The notes: generated by a model not told the origin, from the letters alone. A stretch of 64,000 nucleotides of DNA from [Eubacterium] cellulosolvens LD2006 (GCF_000621585.1 NZ_JHXY01000007.1:124001-188000), one strand, 5' to 3'; positions 1-8,725 are shown, numbered from the stretch's first letter. Made by a program: numbers and translations.

Positions 1-455
1 GTCGGAATACAGAGGGTAGCTCCGCCCTCATCCTGACGTACAAAGGCCGGTGACGTGCAGTCCCAGGCCGTGTAGCCTCTGGCCTCGAAAGTCGCGCGAA
101 GTCCTCCGGAAGGGAAGGATGAAGCATCCGGCTCACCCTTGATCAGCTCTTTTCCGGAAAAGCTCATCAGCGTTTTTCCAGAAGAGAGAGGAGCCGAAAT
201 AAAGGAATCATGCTTCTCTGCCGTCAGGCCGTTCAAAGGCTGGAACCAGTGGGTGTAATGGGTCGCGCCCTTCTCGATGGCCCACTCCTTCATCTCATGT
301 GCAATGACATCCGCTGTGGCGAGATCCAGATCTCCGCCCTCGTTGATGATCTTCTTCAGTGTCGCATAAACTTTCTTTGGGAGACGCTCCTGCATGGTCT
401 CGTCATTAAATACAAGTTCGCCAAAGATATCCGCTGGATTAATGTATTCTGCCAT
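1..455 (-). CDS. glnN: Type III glutamine synthetase, N-terminal part (runs off the window)
   Basis: These are the first 151 codons of a type III glutamine synthetase, the large (about 700-residue) ATP-dependent enzyme that makes glutamine from glutamate and ammonia. The protein begins [14 protein letters not shown], and the type III landmarks [11 protein letters not shown] (residues 66-76) and [12 protein letters not shown] (107-118) are present; the rest lies beyond position 1. The ATG at 455 is chosen because a TAA precedes it in frame three codons upstream. The obvious ribosome binding site AAAGGAGG (481-488) sits 25 nt upstream, an unusually long spacing; a closer purine stretch may be used instead. 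Family assignment is secure from the N-terminus alone, but catalytic residues cannot be checked. Confidence 0.9.
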   Translation of the reverse strand, partial: MAEYINPADIFGELVFNDETMQERLPKKVYATLKKIINEGGDLDLATADVIAHEMKEWAIEKGATHYTHWFQPLNGLTAEKHDSFISAPLSSGKTLMSFSGKELIKGEPDASSFPSGGLRATFEARGYTAWDCTSPAFVRQDEGGATLCIP

Positions 456-521
456 TCTTCTTTACCGGGATCAACCGGTGCCTCCTTTGTAAATATTTGG
501 AAGAGGTTTCTGTTATATATC

Positions 522-632
522 GAATGCCGCTTGCGACATTCGGCGCCACGCGTATGCGAAGCATTTATGCATTGCGCAAGTGCGCATCCCGCGTCGCGGG
601 TTTATGTCACAGGATTTTCCTGTGACATAAAC
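522..632 (-). repeat. Interspersed 3'-end palindromic repeat, copy 1
   Basis: All modules of the repeat family are present. The outer palindrome is GAATGCCGC/GCGACATTC (522-541). The core at 571-599 includes GTGCGCATCCCGCG. The long stem is GTTTATGTCACAGGA (600-614) paired with its exact complement at 618-632, 15 bp with a 3-nt loop. It begins at the U-tract of the terminator that follows fba. Confidence 0.75.
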
Positions 633-657
633 AAAGGGCGCCCCTTTTGGACGCCCT
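632..657 (-). terminator. Intrinsic terminator of fba
   Basis: On the minus strand the stem AGGGCG...CGCCCT encloses a CCAAAAGG-containing loop and is followed by TTTGTTT. It lies about 70 nt after the aldolase stop codon and runs directly into the palindrome of repeat copy 1. Confidence 0.8.
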
Positions 658-728
658 GACTGTAAATCGCTCTTTTATTTCCGGAAAGACCAGACGTTTC
701 TCCGGAGCAAAAACAAGCTCTCTTCGGC

Positions 729-1592
729 TCAGGCTTTGTTAACAGAACCGAAAAGCTCCATTTTCTCTTTCACTTTCGCCTTGATTGCCTCTGTACCAGG
801 AGCAAGAAGTTTTCTCGGATCGAAGCCCTTGCCCTGCTGATCCTTTCCTGCCTCGATGTACTCACGAGTAGCCTCAGCGAATACGAGCTGGCACTCTGTG
901 TTTACGTTGATCTTGGATACGCCAAGGGAGATTGCCTTTGCGATCTGATCATCCGGGATACCTGTACCGCCGTGAAGAACGAGCGGCATATCGCCTGTTT
1001 TATCTTTGATAGCTGCAAGTGTATCGAAGGAAAGTCCTGCCCAGTTAGCCGGATAAACACCGTGGATGTTACCGATTCCTGCTGCGAGGAAGTCAACGCC
1101 GAGATCAGCAATCTTCTTGCACTCTTCCGGATCTGCGCACTCGCCGGCACCTACAACACCGTCTTCCTCACCACCGATGGAACCAACCTCAGCCTCGATG
1201 GAAAGACCAAGCTTATGAGCAACAGCTACGAGCTCTGTTGTCTTCGCGAAGTTCTCCTCGAACGGAAGGTGGGAACCGTCGAACATGATGGATGTGAAAC
1301 CTGCTTTGATGCAGTCATAGCATGCGTCGTACTCGCCGTGATCCAGGTGAAGAGCAACCGGAACCGTGATTCCAAGGCTCTCATCCATTGCTTTAACCAT
1401 TGCTGCAACTGTCTTGTAGCCTGTCATATACTTTCCGGCACCCATGGAGACACCGAGAATAACCGGAGAGTTAAGCTCCTGTGCTGTAAGAAGAACAGCT
1501 TTTGTCCACTCAAGGTTGTTGATGTTGAACTGTCCAACTGCGTAATGTCCAGCCTGTGCTTTCTGAAGCATTTCTGCTGCGTTAACTAACAT
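729..1592 (-). CDS. fba: Class II fructose-1,6-bisphosphate aldolase
   Basis: The 287-residue protein is a zinc-dependent class II aldolase that splits fructose-1,6-bisphosphate into dihydroxyacetone phosphate and glyceraldehyde-3-phosphate in glycolysis. The metal and substrate motifs are visible: HLDHG at residues 82-86, an EAEVGSIGGEEDG segment, NIHGVYP, LHGGTGIPDD and the phosphate-binding INVNTE near residue 230. The start ATG has an AGGAGG site seven bases upstream. The gene appears monocistronic, with a strong promoter at 1689-1718 and a terminator at 632-657. A tagatose-bisphosphate aldolase of the same family cannot be fully excluded, but length and motifs fit the glycolytic enzyme. 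Confidence 0.95.
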   Translation of the reverse strand: MLVNAAEMLQKAQAGHYAVGQFNINNLEWTKAVLLTAQELNSPVILGVSMGAGKYMTGYKTVAAMVKAMDESLGITVPVALHLDHGEYDACYDCIKAGFTSIMFDGSHLPFEENFAKTTELVAVAHKLGLSIEAEVGSIGGEEDGVVGAGECADPEECKKIADLGVDFLAAGIGNIHGVYPANWAGLSFDTLAAIKDKTGDMPLVLHGGTGIPDDQIAKAISLGVSKINVNTECQLVFAEATREYIEAGKDQQGKGFDPRKLLAPGTEAIKAKVKEKMELFGSVNKA

Positions 1593-1688
1593 TTGATTTT
1601 CCTCCTGTTTGGAACTGAAATGATACAGCTAAATATATACATAAAAGCCGACCCGTAAACTGTTAAAAAGTCTACGAAATCAGTTCTC

Positions 1689-1718
1689 ATTATATACTAT
1701 ATGCTCGTAGATTGGCAA
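1689..1718 (-). promoter_or_regulatory. Promoter of fba
   Basis: TTGCCA and TATAAT are separated by 18 nt on the minus strand. The -10 box is about 97 nt upstream of the aldolase start, leaving a leader of roughly 90 nt. Confidence 0.7.
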
Positions 1719-1728
1719 GTGTCAGATA

Positions 1729-2649
1729 TCAGTTGTTCGGAGACACGAGTTTTACGGGTTTTCTTCTGTTGAGGAAAAGCTGTAATTCTTTATGCCGGTT
1801 CTCAATCTCGACATAGGTGTGCGCGTCGCCGTACTCGCCGTCCAGCGTCCAGGCGATCTCCTCCGCGGACTCGATCGTCACCTTCTTCGCCTTGAACTTC
1901 TCGACAAGTGCTGTCGGTGCGCCGTTCAGAAGTGCCTGAATGATTTCGTTCACCTCGATCGGATTGGTCGGCGTGTGAACCAGCGTCACTTCAAAGAGAC
2001 CGTCGTTCATATCCACCGCCCTTCCGGTGATGTTTTTCATACCGCCCACCAGACGGCTGTTGGTGATCATGCCGTAGGCGTAATTGCCCTCGACCTTTCT
2101 TCCGTCTGCGTTTACCATGATGTGGTAGCTCGGTATATTGAAGAGCTGCTTGCCGGCCTCAAGCACGTATGCCAGATGACCGAGGTTATTCTTCAGGGTC
2201 TGATCCGTCTCGTAGGACACATTGGTGAACATACCGAAGGCAGCTACATATATAAAGTGTTTATCGTTAAAGGAGCCGACGTCGCACTGATAGATGTCTC
2301 CCACGACAATATCCTCCGCCGCCTCGACCATGTTCTTCGAGATGGCAAGGCTGTTTGCGAAGTCGTTCGTGCTTCCGGCAGGGATATAGCCGACAGCCAT
2401 ATTCGGAGAATATTTCATGACAGCATCGACAACCTCATCCATGGTGCCGTCGCCTCCGCTGCAGACCACCGTGTCCACCTCTCCGGCCATCCGCGCAATC
2501 GTCTCCCGCGCGTCTCCCGCCGCCTGGGTCGGATGAATCAGGACATCATATCCTCCCTTCGTCAGCACATCGACGATCTCGGCAAGATTCTGTTTGATCA
2601 GACCACGCCCCGAGCGCGGATTGTAAACAAATAAAAGCTTCTTTCCCAT
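1729..2649 (-). CDS. Diacylglycerol kinase family lipid kinase (YegS/BmrU type)
   Basis: The 306-residue protein belongs to the DAGK/sphingosine kinase-like family that phosphorylates lipid substrates at the inner face of the membrane. It shows the family nucleotide-binding landmarks NPRSG (residues 10-14), SGGDGTMDEV (64-73) and PAGSTNDFA (90-98), then the C-terminal beta-rich half with DGLFEV. In Firmicutes these proteins recycle diacylglycerol or act on related lipids; the exact substrate cannot be read from sequence. The start has an AAGGAG site nine bases upstream. The gene has its own promoter (2727-2755) after the rplQ terminator and reads toward fba without an obvious terminator between them. 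Confidence 0.88.
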   Translation of the reverse strand: MGKKLLFVYNPRSGRGLIKQNLAEIVDVLTKGGYDVLIHPTQAAGDARETIARMAGEVDTVVCSGGDGTMDEVVDAVMKYSPNMAVGYIPAGSTNDFANSLAISKNMVEAAEDIVVGDIYQCDVGSFNDKHFIYVAAFGMFTNVSYETDQTLKNNLGHLAYVLEAGKQLFNIPSYHIMVNADGRKVEGNYAYGMITNSRLVGGMKNITGRAVDMNDGLFEVTLVHTPTNPIEVNEIIQALLNGAPTALVEKFKAKKVTIESAEEIAWTLDGEYGDAHTYVEIENRHKELQLFLNRRKPVKLVSPNN

Positions 2650-2726
2650 ATATAATCTTTACTCCTTGTGAGTTCCCATTCGCTCCGGCATTCACTTTCG
2701 AAAAAAGCGCAACCAAAGCATATGTA

Positions 2727-2755
2727 ATGATACAGCTTTTTCCTGCAACTTGCAA
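2727..2755 (-). promoter_or_regulatory. Promoter of the lipid kinase gene
   Basis: TTGCAA and TATCAT are spaced 17 nt on the minus strand, just downstream of the rplQ terminator and about 78 nt upstream of the start codon. Confidence 0.6.
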
Positions 2756-2761
2756 ACAGAG

Positions 2762-2791
2762 AAAAAAAGAAGACTGCCGAAGCAGTCTTCT
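2762..2791 (-). terminator. Intrinsic terminator of the alpha operon
   Basis: A perfect 10-bp stem, AGAAGACTGC with its complement around the tetraloop TTCG, is followed by a run of Ts on the minus strand. It lies 24 nt after the rplQ stop codon. Confidence 0.92.
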
Positions 2792-2814
2792 CTATATGTG
2801 TGATCAAGCAGAAA

Positions 2815-3351
2815 TTATACAAGCTCGATAAGAACTTCCATAGCTGCGTCACCTTTTCTCTGTCCGATCTTAACGATACGTGTATAACCACCGTTACGGT
2901 TCGCGTACTTCGGTGCGATCTCGTCGAACATCTTGGCAACCATGTCAACTTTCTTTGTGTTTGCTTTTCTTCCCTTGTTCTCAGCCGGAACCTCAGTTAC
3001 CGGGTAGAAAACCTTGAGCATCTGACGACGAGCGTGCAGTCTGGACGGTTTGTCCTTCTTGATCTCTCTGTCCTGCTCTGTGTACTTGGTAACTTTCTTA
3101 CCGTCTACAACCTCTTTTACACGTTTGCCGTTTGCATCCTTCTCCGGAACTTTAACTTTAACAGTCTCCGTCTCGAAGTTGTCAGCCTCACGTACAGCGA
3201 GTGCGATCAGGCCCTCAGCGATCTTCTTGATCTCTTTCGCCTTTGTCTCTGTTGTACGGATGGATCCGTGATAGAGAAGGTTTGTAACCTGGTTTCTAAG
3301 TAATGCTTTTCTCTGGGAAGCTGTTCTTCCAAGCTTTCTGTATTTTGCCAT
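2815..3351 (-). CDS. rplQ: 50S ribosomal protein L17, with internal insertions
   Basis: L17 is a structural protein of the large ribosomal subunit and the last gene of the alpha operon. The start MAKYRKLGRT is preceded by GGAGG eight bases upstream; the five extra codons of the longer open frame are non-coding. The protein is 178 residues, about 50 longer than E. coli L17. The conserved N-terminal half and the GGYTRIVKIGQRKGD end are intact, and the extra length is two charged insertions at about residues 62-107 and 118-137. Such insertions are probably a lineage feature; their role is unknown. Confidence 0.96.
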   Translation of the reverse strand: MAKYRKLGRTASQRKALLRNQVTNLLYHGSIRTTETKAKEIKKIAEGLIALAVREADNFETETVKVKVPEKDANGKRVKEVVDGKKVTKYTEQDREIKKDKPSRLHARRQMLKVFYPVTEVPAENKGRKANTKKVDMVAKMFDEIAPKYANRNGGYTRIVKIGQRKGDAAMEVLIELV

Positions 3352-3537
3352 TTCTTTATCCTCCAATTGTGGAACGGACAGTCACGCATCTTCGGACTTA
3401 CTGACTGTTCGCTGTTTGTCCATAATCTGTTATGCTGCGGTCCGCTCGTAGGTCTTACGACCGCGGCGTTTGTAATCTGCGGCTGTCCGCAGAATAAATC
3501 TTGATCTGTTCGGGCTTATCACAAGCAGCAGCAAAAA

Positions 3538-4500
3538 TTACTGCTCCTCGCTCGGGCTTAAGGAAAGTCCAAGCTCGTTGAGTTTTGCAAGTACCTCTTC
3601 GAGGGATTTGCGACCAAGGTTCCTAACCTTCATCATATCCTCGGAAGTCTTGTTGCAGAGCTCTTCGACTGTATTGATACCTGCGCGTTTCAGGCAGTTA
3701 TAGGAACGAACGGAAAGCTCAAGCTCATCGATGTTCATCTCAAGAACTTTCTCTTTCTCGTCATCCTGATGCTCGATCATAACTTCTGCTGTCTTCGCGT
3801 TCTCAGAGAGATCGATGAACAGCTTCAGGTGCTCGCTCAGAACCTTTGCCGCAAGGCTGACTGCCTCATCCGGGCCAAGTGTTCTGTTGGTATATACATC
3901 AAGTGTCAGCTTGTCGAAATCTGTGATCTGGCCGACACGAGTATTCTCTACAGTCATATTTACGCGCTCAACCGGTGTGTAGATTGCATCAACCGCAATT
4001 ACGCCGATCGGCAGGTCTTCCGGTTTTCCCTTGTCAGCGCCTACATAGCCGCGTCCGTTGGTAATTGTCAGCTCCATATAAAGCTTACAGTCAGGACCAC
4101 CATTCAGATGCGCAATGATCTGATCCGGATTCATGATTTCGATATCCTGATCAACCTGAATATCAGAAGCGCGAACGATACCCTCTCCATCATACTCAAT
4201 GTATGCCACTTTCGGTTCGTCAGAGCTGCTGCTGTTCTTAATGGAAAGGTTTTTGAGATTCATGATGATCTCAGTTACATCCTCTTTTACTCCAGGGATG
4301 GAACTGAACTCATGAAGAACGCCCTCAATCTTTACCTGGCTGACTGCTGAACCCGGAAGTGAAGAAAGCATGATTCTTCTGAGAGAATTTCCGAGCGTGG
4401 TACCATAACCACGTTCCAGAGGCTCAACAACAAATCTGCCGAACTTCTTATCTTCTGAAATCTCGGTAATCTCAATTTTGGGTTTGTTAAAATCAAACAC
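3538..4500 (-). CDS. rpoA: RNA polymerase alpha subunit
   Basis: The alpha subunit dimerises to nucleate RNA polymerase assembly, and its C-terminal domain contacts UP elements and activators. At 320 residues it has the N-terminal domain motifs [14 protein letters not shown] and LSSLPG, and a helix-hairpin-helix alpha-CTD from about residue 255 ([15 protein letters not shown]). The start is taken as the GTG at 4500 (protein VFDFNKP), which lies nine bases after AAAGGAGG; the longer open frame upstream has no such support. The position between rpsD and rplQ is the classical alpha-operon order. Confidence 0.95.
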   Translation of the reverse strand: MFDFNKPKIEITEISEDKKFGRFVVEPLERGYGTTLGNSLRRIMLSSLPGSAVSQVKIEGVLHEFSSIPGVKEDVTEIIMNLKNLSIKNSSSSDEPKVAYIEYDGEGIVRASDIQVDQDIEIMNPDQIIAHLNGGPDCKLYMELTITNGRGYVGADKGKPEDLPIGVIAVDAIYTPVERVNMTVENTRVGQITDFDKLTLDVYTNRTLGPDEAVSLAAKVLSEHLKLFIDLSENAKTAEVMIEHQDDEKEKVLEMNIDELELSVRSYNCLKRAGINTVEELCNKTSEDMMKVRNLGRKSLEEVLAKLNELGLSLSPSEEQ

Positions 4501-4593
4501 CTGCAAGTCCCTCCTTTTAGGATGCTCATCAAGTTGCAAAGCCGCATGGGCCACCCAGCGGTGAACCATGCAGTCAAAAAATTCAAACTATAA

Positions 4594-5187
4594 TTATTTG
4601 GAGTACAACTCGACGATAGACATGTCATCAACCGGAACGTCGATCATATCACGTGCAGGAACCTGCTTAACTGTTCCCTGCAGTGCGTCTGCGTTTACAT
4701 CCAGCCATGCCGGAACTACACGTCCTGCTGTTGCGTCAGCAACATCTTTCATTCTCTGTGTAGTCTTCTTGCTCTCTTTGATCTCGATTACGTCACCAGG
4801 TTTTACCTGATAGGACGGAATGTTTACAACTTTGCCGTTGACTGTAACGAACTTGTGGTCAACGATCTGTCTTGCCTCTTTTCTTGTTCTTGCGAATGCA
4901 AGACGGAAAATTACATTGTCCAGACGCATCTCAAGGAGTGCCATCAGGTTGTCACCTGTCTGTCCTTTCATGCGGTCTGCCTTTGCGTAATAGTTACGGA
5001 AAGGTTTCTCCAGAACTCCGTAAATGAATTTCGCTTTCTGTTTCTCGCGAAGCTGCATTCCGTACTCGGAAATTTTGCGGCGATTGTTTCTAAGCTGACG
5101 TCTGGATTTCTTGTCAATACCCAGATATGTAGGATCCAGTCCAAGGCTTCTGCATCTCTTAAGTACCGGTACTCTATCTACTGCCAT
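4594..5187 (-). CDS. rpsD: 30S ribosomal protein S4
   Basis: S4 is a primary 16S rRNA-binding protein that starts 30S assembly; in many bacteria it also represses its own operon. The 197-residue protein opens with an S4 N-terminal domain carrying a single cysteine, so it is the variant without a zinc knuckle, followed by the S4 RNA-binding domain from about residue 88 (RLDNVIFRLAFARTR). It lies between rpsK and rpoA. Confidence 0.97.
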   Translation of the reverse strand: MAVDRVPVLKRCRSLGLDPTYLGIDKKSRRQLRNNRRKISEYGMQLREKQKAKFIYGVLEKPFRNYYAKADRMKGQTGDNLMALLEMRLDNVIFRLAFARTRKEARQIVDHKFVTVNGKVVNIPSYQVKPGDVIEIKESKKTTQRMKDVADATAGRVVPAWLDVNADALQGTVKQVPARDMIDVPVDDMSIVELYSK

Positions 5188-5219
5188 TATCTATGACCTC
5201 CTGTTTAATATTTGTAAAA

Positions 5220-5612
5220 TCAGACTCTTCTGCGTTTTGGCGGACGGCAGCCGTTGTGCGGTACCGGTGTCACATCGCAGATGCTAGTTACTTCAAGTCC
5301 GGCTGCAGCCAGTGCACGGATCGCAGCCTCACGACCTGAACCAGGTCCTTTTACAAATACCTCAACGCTCTTTAAACCATGAACCAGAGCTGCCTTTGTT
5401 GCAGTCTCTGCTGCCATCTGTGCAGCGTAAGGAGTAGATTTTCTTGAACCTTTGAATCCAAGGCCACCGGCACTTGCCCAAGACAGTGCGTTACCCTCTG
5501 TATCAGTCAGAGTAACGATTGTGTTGTTGAAAGATGCCTGAATATGTGCCTGTCCACGTTCAACGTTTTTCTTTACACGACGTTTTGTCGTTTTCTTAGT
5601 AGCTTTTGGCAT
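5220..5612 (-). CDS. rpsK: 30S ribosomal protein S11
   Basis: S11 is a 130-residue protein of the 30S platform. It shows the basic N-terminus [15 protein letters not shown] and the conserved C-terminal end [16 protein letters not shown]. It sits between rpsM and rpsD in the alpha operon. Confidence 0.97.
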   Translation of the reverse strand: MPKATKKTTKRRVKKNVERGQAHIQASFNNTIVTLTDTEGNALSWASAGGLGFKGSRKSTPYAAQMAAETATKAALVHGLKSVEVFVKGPGSGREAAIRALAAAGLEVTSICDVTPVPHNGCRPPKRRRV

Positions 5613-5654
5613 AATAAAAACTAACCTACCTTTTCCTTTAAATGTGCTTTGTCA

Positions 5655-6026
5655 TTATTTCTTCTTGTTAGCAACTGTTCTTCTAGGACCCTTACGAGTT
5701 CTGGCGTTTGTCTTTGTCTTCTGTCCACGAACAGGAAGTCCTACTCTGTGACGTTTGCCACGGTAGCAGCCGATCTCCTGAAGACGTTTGATGTTCATAG
5801 CAATCTCACGTCTGAGATCACCCTCTACAGTAACCTGAAGCTCCTCGATTGCGTTTGTGAGGCTCTTTACTTCGTCATCTGTGAGGTCTCTAACACGTGT
5901 ATCCGGATTTACTCCAGCCTGTGCAAGAAGCTTTGTGGAAGTTGTTCTTCCGATTCCGTAGATATAGGTAAGACCTATCTCTACACGTTTGTCTCTTGGT
6001 AAATCTACACCAGCTATACGAGCCAT
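5655..6026 (-). CDS. rpsM: 30S ribosomal protein S13
   Basis: S13 is a 123-residue protein of the 30S head that contacts the 50S subunit and the P-site tRNA. It begins [20 protein letters not shown] and ends with the basic tail [12 protein letters not shown] 278-bp gap separates it from rpmJ upstream; that gap contains an unusual inverted-repeat element at 6189-6272. Confidence 0.97.
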   Translation of the reverse strand: MARIAGVDLPRDKRVEIGLTYIYGIGRTTSTKLLAQAGVNPDTRVRDLTDDEVKSLTNAIEELQVTVEGDLRREIAMNIKRLQEIGCYRGKRHRVGLPVRGQKTKTNARTRKGPRRTVANKKK

Positions 6027-6188
6027 GTGCGTTTTCCTCCTTTTGTTGCGATCGGTCTGAAAGTGCTGCTTTTTTCGCCGATCAATTTAATACCATCTTA
6101 AATGGGATGCAGGTATATGCATCCAGCCGCCAACATCTGTGTCGGCCTTTCCTCCCCTCTTTTTTTCGAATCCCGGGAAGGTTTTAAG

Positions 6189-6272
6189 TAATATTATAAG
6201 GGATCTCCGTTTGCGCGGATCTCCGCCGGAGGTTACCTGACGCAGCATGTCAGGTCTCACTTTATAATATTA
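6189..6272. repeat. Inverted-repeat-bounded element between rpmJ and rpsM
   Basis: TAATATTATAA (6189-6199) and its exact complement (6262-6272) bracket an 84-bp stretch. Inside are a direct repeat GGATCTCCG (6201-6209 and 6217-6225) and a perfect 7-bp hairpin ACCTGAC/GTCAGGT (6235-6255). It could be a folded mRNA spacer or a small inserted element; nothing in it codes. Confidence 0.5.
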
Positions 6273-6304
6273 GTTCGCATAAGCAGTGATGAGTTGTCTG
6301 ATTA

Positions 6305-6418
6305 TCAACCCTGTCTCTGTTTATGCTTTGGATTCTCACAAATGATACGAATACTGCCTTTTCTCTTGATAACCTTGCACTTCTCGCACATCGGTTTTAC
6401 AGAAGATCTTACCTTCAT
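6305..6418 (-). CDS. rpmJ: 50S ribosomal protein L36
   Basis: This 37-residue protein is the smallest 50S protein. It reads [20 protein letters not shown] and continues to the end NPKHKQRQG; Cys11, Cys14, Cys27 and His32 form the zinc-binding set of the C+ type. The start has a perfect AAAGGAGG site. Here rpmJ is the first gene of a unit separate from infA, with its own promoter at 6530-6558 and a leader of about 105 nt. Confidence 0.95.
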   Translation of the reverse strand: MKVRSSVKPMCEKCKVIKRKGSIRIICENPKHKQRQG

Positions 6419-6529
6419 GAGTATCCTCCTTTCCTGTAATGAAAAGCATAAGTAGATTGCAATGTATCCTGCGTCTGCAACGCTTCCGGGTGGGTTGATC
6501 CTCAGAAGACACGCAAAGATACAGCTATC

Positions 6530-6558
6530 ATTCTAACACTGTGATTCCTATAACGCAA
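6530..6558 (-). promoter_or_regulatory. Promoter of the rpmJ-rpsM-rpsK-rpsD-rpoA-rplQ unit
   Basis: TTGCGT and TAGAAT are spaced exactly 17 nt on the minus strand. The -35 box overlaps the small palindrome AACGCTTGCGTT. It lies downstream of the infA terminator, so the alpha-operon genes are transcribed independently of adk-map-infA. Confidence 0.7.
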
Positions 6559-6608
6559 GCGTTATTTACAAAATTTATACGTGAATTTTGTCATATATGA
6601 GCATTGAA

Positions 6609-6678
6609 CATCTGCGAGTTGCCCATCCCGGCGAAGCGTTTGTGTTATACGACTGCCGGAGGAAATTCCTGTAACACA
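6609..6678 (-). repeat. Interspersed 3'-end palindromic repeat, copy 2 (partly decayed stem)
   Basis: The core CATCTGCGAGTTGCCCATCC with GCGAAGCGTT (6609-6640) is clear. The stem keeps only TGTGTTA/TAACACA (6641-6647, 6672-6678); the right arm GGAAATTCCTGTAACACA is intact but the left arm has diverged. It abuts the infA terminator. Confidence 0.65.
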
Positions 6679-6706
6679 TAAAAGCAGGAGCCTTTCGGCT
6701 CCTGCG
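6679..6706 (-). terminator. Intrinsic terminator of the adk-map-infA unit
   Basis: The 9-bp perfect stem GCAGGAGCC/GGCTCCTGC with a 4-nt loop is followed by TTTT on the minus strand, starting eight bases after the infA stop codon. Confidence 0.88.
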
Positions 6707-6712
6707 CTGTTT

Positions 6713-6931
6713 TTATTTATCTCTCCAGATGATACGTCCTTTTTCAAGATCGTACGGGGAAAGTTCAAGAGTAACTTTGTCTCCCGGGAGAATACGAATG
6801 AAATTCATTCTGAGCTTTCCGCTGATATGCGCCAGCACCACGTGCTTGTTCTCAAGCTCTACACGGAACATCGCGTTCGGAAGCTTCTCCAGTACGATTC
6901 CTTCTACTTCGATTACATCAGACTTTGACAT
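6713..6931 (-). CDS. infA: Translation initiation factor IF-1
   Basis: IF-1 is a 72-residue OB-fold protein that occupies the A site during initiation. The sequence [20 protein letters not shown] and the later [15 protein letters not shown] and WRDK ending are typical. It follows the KOW-domain gene by three bases and is the last gene before a strong terminator. Confidence 0.97.
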   Translation of the reverse strand: MSKSDVIEVEGIVLEKLPNAMFRVELENKHVVLAHISGKLRMNFIRILPGDKVTLELSPYDLEKGRIIWRDK

Positions 6932-6934
6932 GTA

Positions 6935-7198
6935 TTATTTCCTCCTTGCATGAATAGCATCTGCTATGTCTTGATTATTCAGGGCCTGCTGTCCCATGAT
7001 TTTATCTGCCAGACAGTCGGCTGTTTTGTACTCCGGCTGTATATGAATCCTCTTTTTCTTCTTCGGACGTTCCAGCGGATGACTTCTGCCATCTGACAGT
7101 ATAACATACTTTTCGTTTTCTTCTATAATAATATACAGCCTGCCCTTATCGTGACCCGCAAGGCTTGTCGCATACATGCCTTTTTCGAGCCGTCTCAT
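6935..7198 (-). CDS. KOW-domain RNA-binding protein (L14e-like)
   Basis: This 87-residue protein has an N-terminal KOW-like segment (TSLAGHDKGRLYIIIEEN, about residues 12-29) resembling the small L14e/KOW proteins that Clostridia encode between map and infA. A lysine-rich middle (PKKKKRIHI) suggests RNA binding. The start overlaps the map stop codon by the four bases ATGA, so translation is coupled. The function is unproven; the position inside the spc-derived cluster suggests a ribosome- or RNA-related job. Confidence 0.8.
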   Translation of the reverse strand: MRRLEKGMYATSLAGHDKGRLYIIIEENEKYVILSDGRSHPLERPKKKKRIHIQPEYKTADCLADKIMGQQALNNQDIADAIHARRK

Positions 7199-7971
7199 AC
7201 GCCCTCTCCTGCTTCCTGCGCAGACAGTGTCAGGATTTCCGGTTCTCCTTCTGTAATGAGGATCGTATTCTCATAGTGAGCGGCAAGCGAACCGTCCGCC
7301 GTCACGACTGTCCAGTTGTCGTCCAGCCATCTGACTTTGTACGTGCCGGCCGTGATCATCGGCTCGACAGCAAGCGTCATGCCCGGCTGCAGGCAGATTC
7401 CCTTGCTCTTCTGGGCATAATTCGGGATCTGGGGATCCTCGTGAAGTTTCGTGCCGATTCCGTGTCCGACGAGATCCCGCACCACGCCGTAGCCGAAACT
7501 CTCGCAGTAGTTCCCGATGGCGGCTGAGATCTCATGGAGATGACAGCCCGCCTTCGCGTACTTCATTCCCTCGAAAAAGCTCTGTCTTGTGACGTCGATC
7601 AGTTTCTGCGCCCTGGCGCTGATCTGACCCACCGCAAAGGTTCTCGCGGCGTCGGAGTGATAACCGTCGTAAATCAGTCCCATGTCGAGAGAGATGATAT
7701 CACCCTCTTTCAGGATCCGCTTCTCACTCGGGATCCCGTGCACGACCTCCTCATTCACAGAGGTACAGACCGTGGCCGGATATCCGCCGTAGTGAAGGAA
7801 GTTTGGCACTCCTCCGAGAGACCGCACCACCCGCTCCGCCTCCTCGTTAATCTCCATCGTGGAGATACCCGGACGGATCATGTCGCGAAGCGCGGCAAAA
7901 ACCTCCTGAAGAAGCCGGTTAGACGTTCTCATCTTTTCAATTTCACTTGCGCTCTTTATTGTTACTGACAT
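7195..7971 (-). CDS. map: Methionine aminopeptidase, type I
   Basis: The enzyme removes the initiator methionine from new proteins. At 258 residues it is a minimal type Ia form with no zinc-finger extension. The dinuclear-metal ligands lie in SLDMGLIYDGYHSDAARTF (two Asp), GHGIGTKLHEDPQIPN (His), VEPMIT (Glu) and ENTILIT (Glu). The start is supported by GGAG seven bases upstream. It lies 23 bases after adk and overlaps the KOW gene. Confidence 0.96.
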   Translation of the reverse strand: MSVTIKSASEIEKMRTSNRLLQEVFAALRDMIRPGISTMEINEEAERVVRSLGGVPNFLHYGGYPATVCTSVNEEVVHGIPSEKRILKEGDIISLDMGLIYDGYHSDAARTFAVGQISARAQKLIDVTRQSFFEGMKYAKAGCHLHEISAAIGNYCESFGYGVVRDLVGHGIGTKLHEDPQIPNYAQKSKGICLQPGMTLAVEPMITAGTYKVRWLDDNWTVVTADGSLAAHYENTILITEGEPEILTLSAQEAGEGV

Positions 7972-7994
7972 GTATGAACTCCATTCAAAGCTGA

Positions 7995-8636
7995 TCAGCC
8001 AAGCTTCTCTGTGATATCCGTGAACACTTTGTCGATATCCTGCGTTCCGTCCACAGCGAAGAGAACGCCGGCAGCTGTATAGTAATCGATCAGCGGCTGA
8101 GTCTGTGCGTGATAAACGTCGAGACGTTTCTTTACTGTCTCCGGCTTGTCATCCTCGCGAAGAACCAGCTCGGATCCGCAGGCATCGCATACGCCCTCTT
8201 TTGCCGGAGCATTGTATACAAGATGATACGTAGCGCCGCATTTCAGACATGCGCGTCTGCCGGACATACGATTGATGATATTATCATCCGGAACTGTTAC
8301 ATCGATTGCATAGTCGATGGACTCACCTCTTGCCTTCAGTGCATTTGTAAGTGCCTCTGCCTGAGGAATTGTTCTCGGGAATCCGTCAAGTACATAACCG
8401 TTCGCAGCGTCAGGCTGTGAAATACGATCTACGACCAGATCGCAGGTAAGCTCATCCGGAACAAGAAGTCCCTGATCCATATACTCTTTTGCTTTCTTTC
8501 CGAGGTCTGTTCCGTTCTTAATATTTGCACGGAAAATATCACCTGTTGAAATATGCGGAATGTTGTACTTCTCGGCAATTCTCTTTGCCTGTGTTCCTTT
8601 TCCTGCACCCGGTGCACCTAACATGATAATTTTCAT
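7995..8636 (-). CDS. adk: Adenylate kinase, zinc-binding LID type
   Basis: Adenylate kinase interconverts ATP, ADP and AMP. The 213-residue protein has the P-loop GAPGAGKGTQ (residues 7-16), the AMP-binding DGFPRT and a long LID with four cysteines (CLKC near 130 and CDAC near 150), the structural-zinc form found in many Gram-positives. AAGGAGG precedes the start. Unlike the usual arrangement it is not joined to secY; a 517-bp gap with a terminator and a new promoter intervenes. Confidence 0.97.
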   Translation of the reverse strand: MKIIMLGAPGAGKGTQAKRIAEKYNIPHISTGDIFRANIKNGTDLGKKAKEYMDQGLLVPDELTCDLVVDRISQPDAANGYVLDGFPRTIPQAEALTNALKARGESIDYAIDVTVPDDNIINRMSGRRACLKCGATYHLVYNAPAKEGVCDACGSELVLREDDKPETVKKRLDVYHAQTQPLIDYYTAAGVLFAVDGTQDIDKVFTDITEKLG

Positions 8637-8725
8637 TATCGTTCCTCCTTAATCATTATATGTCATTTCAAATATGCCATACCCTTCGGTCCGGAGACAT
8701 GCTTGTGTCCCAATCCGACTTTTTA

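Noticed and set aside
210-659. A 149-codon plus-strand frame over the left end
   Set aside because: It is antisense to the glutamine synthetase start and crosses the fba terminator and a repeat; it is a shadow frame.
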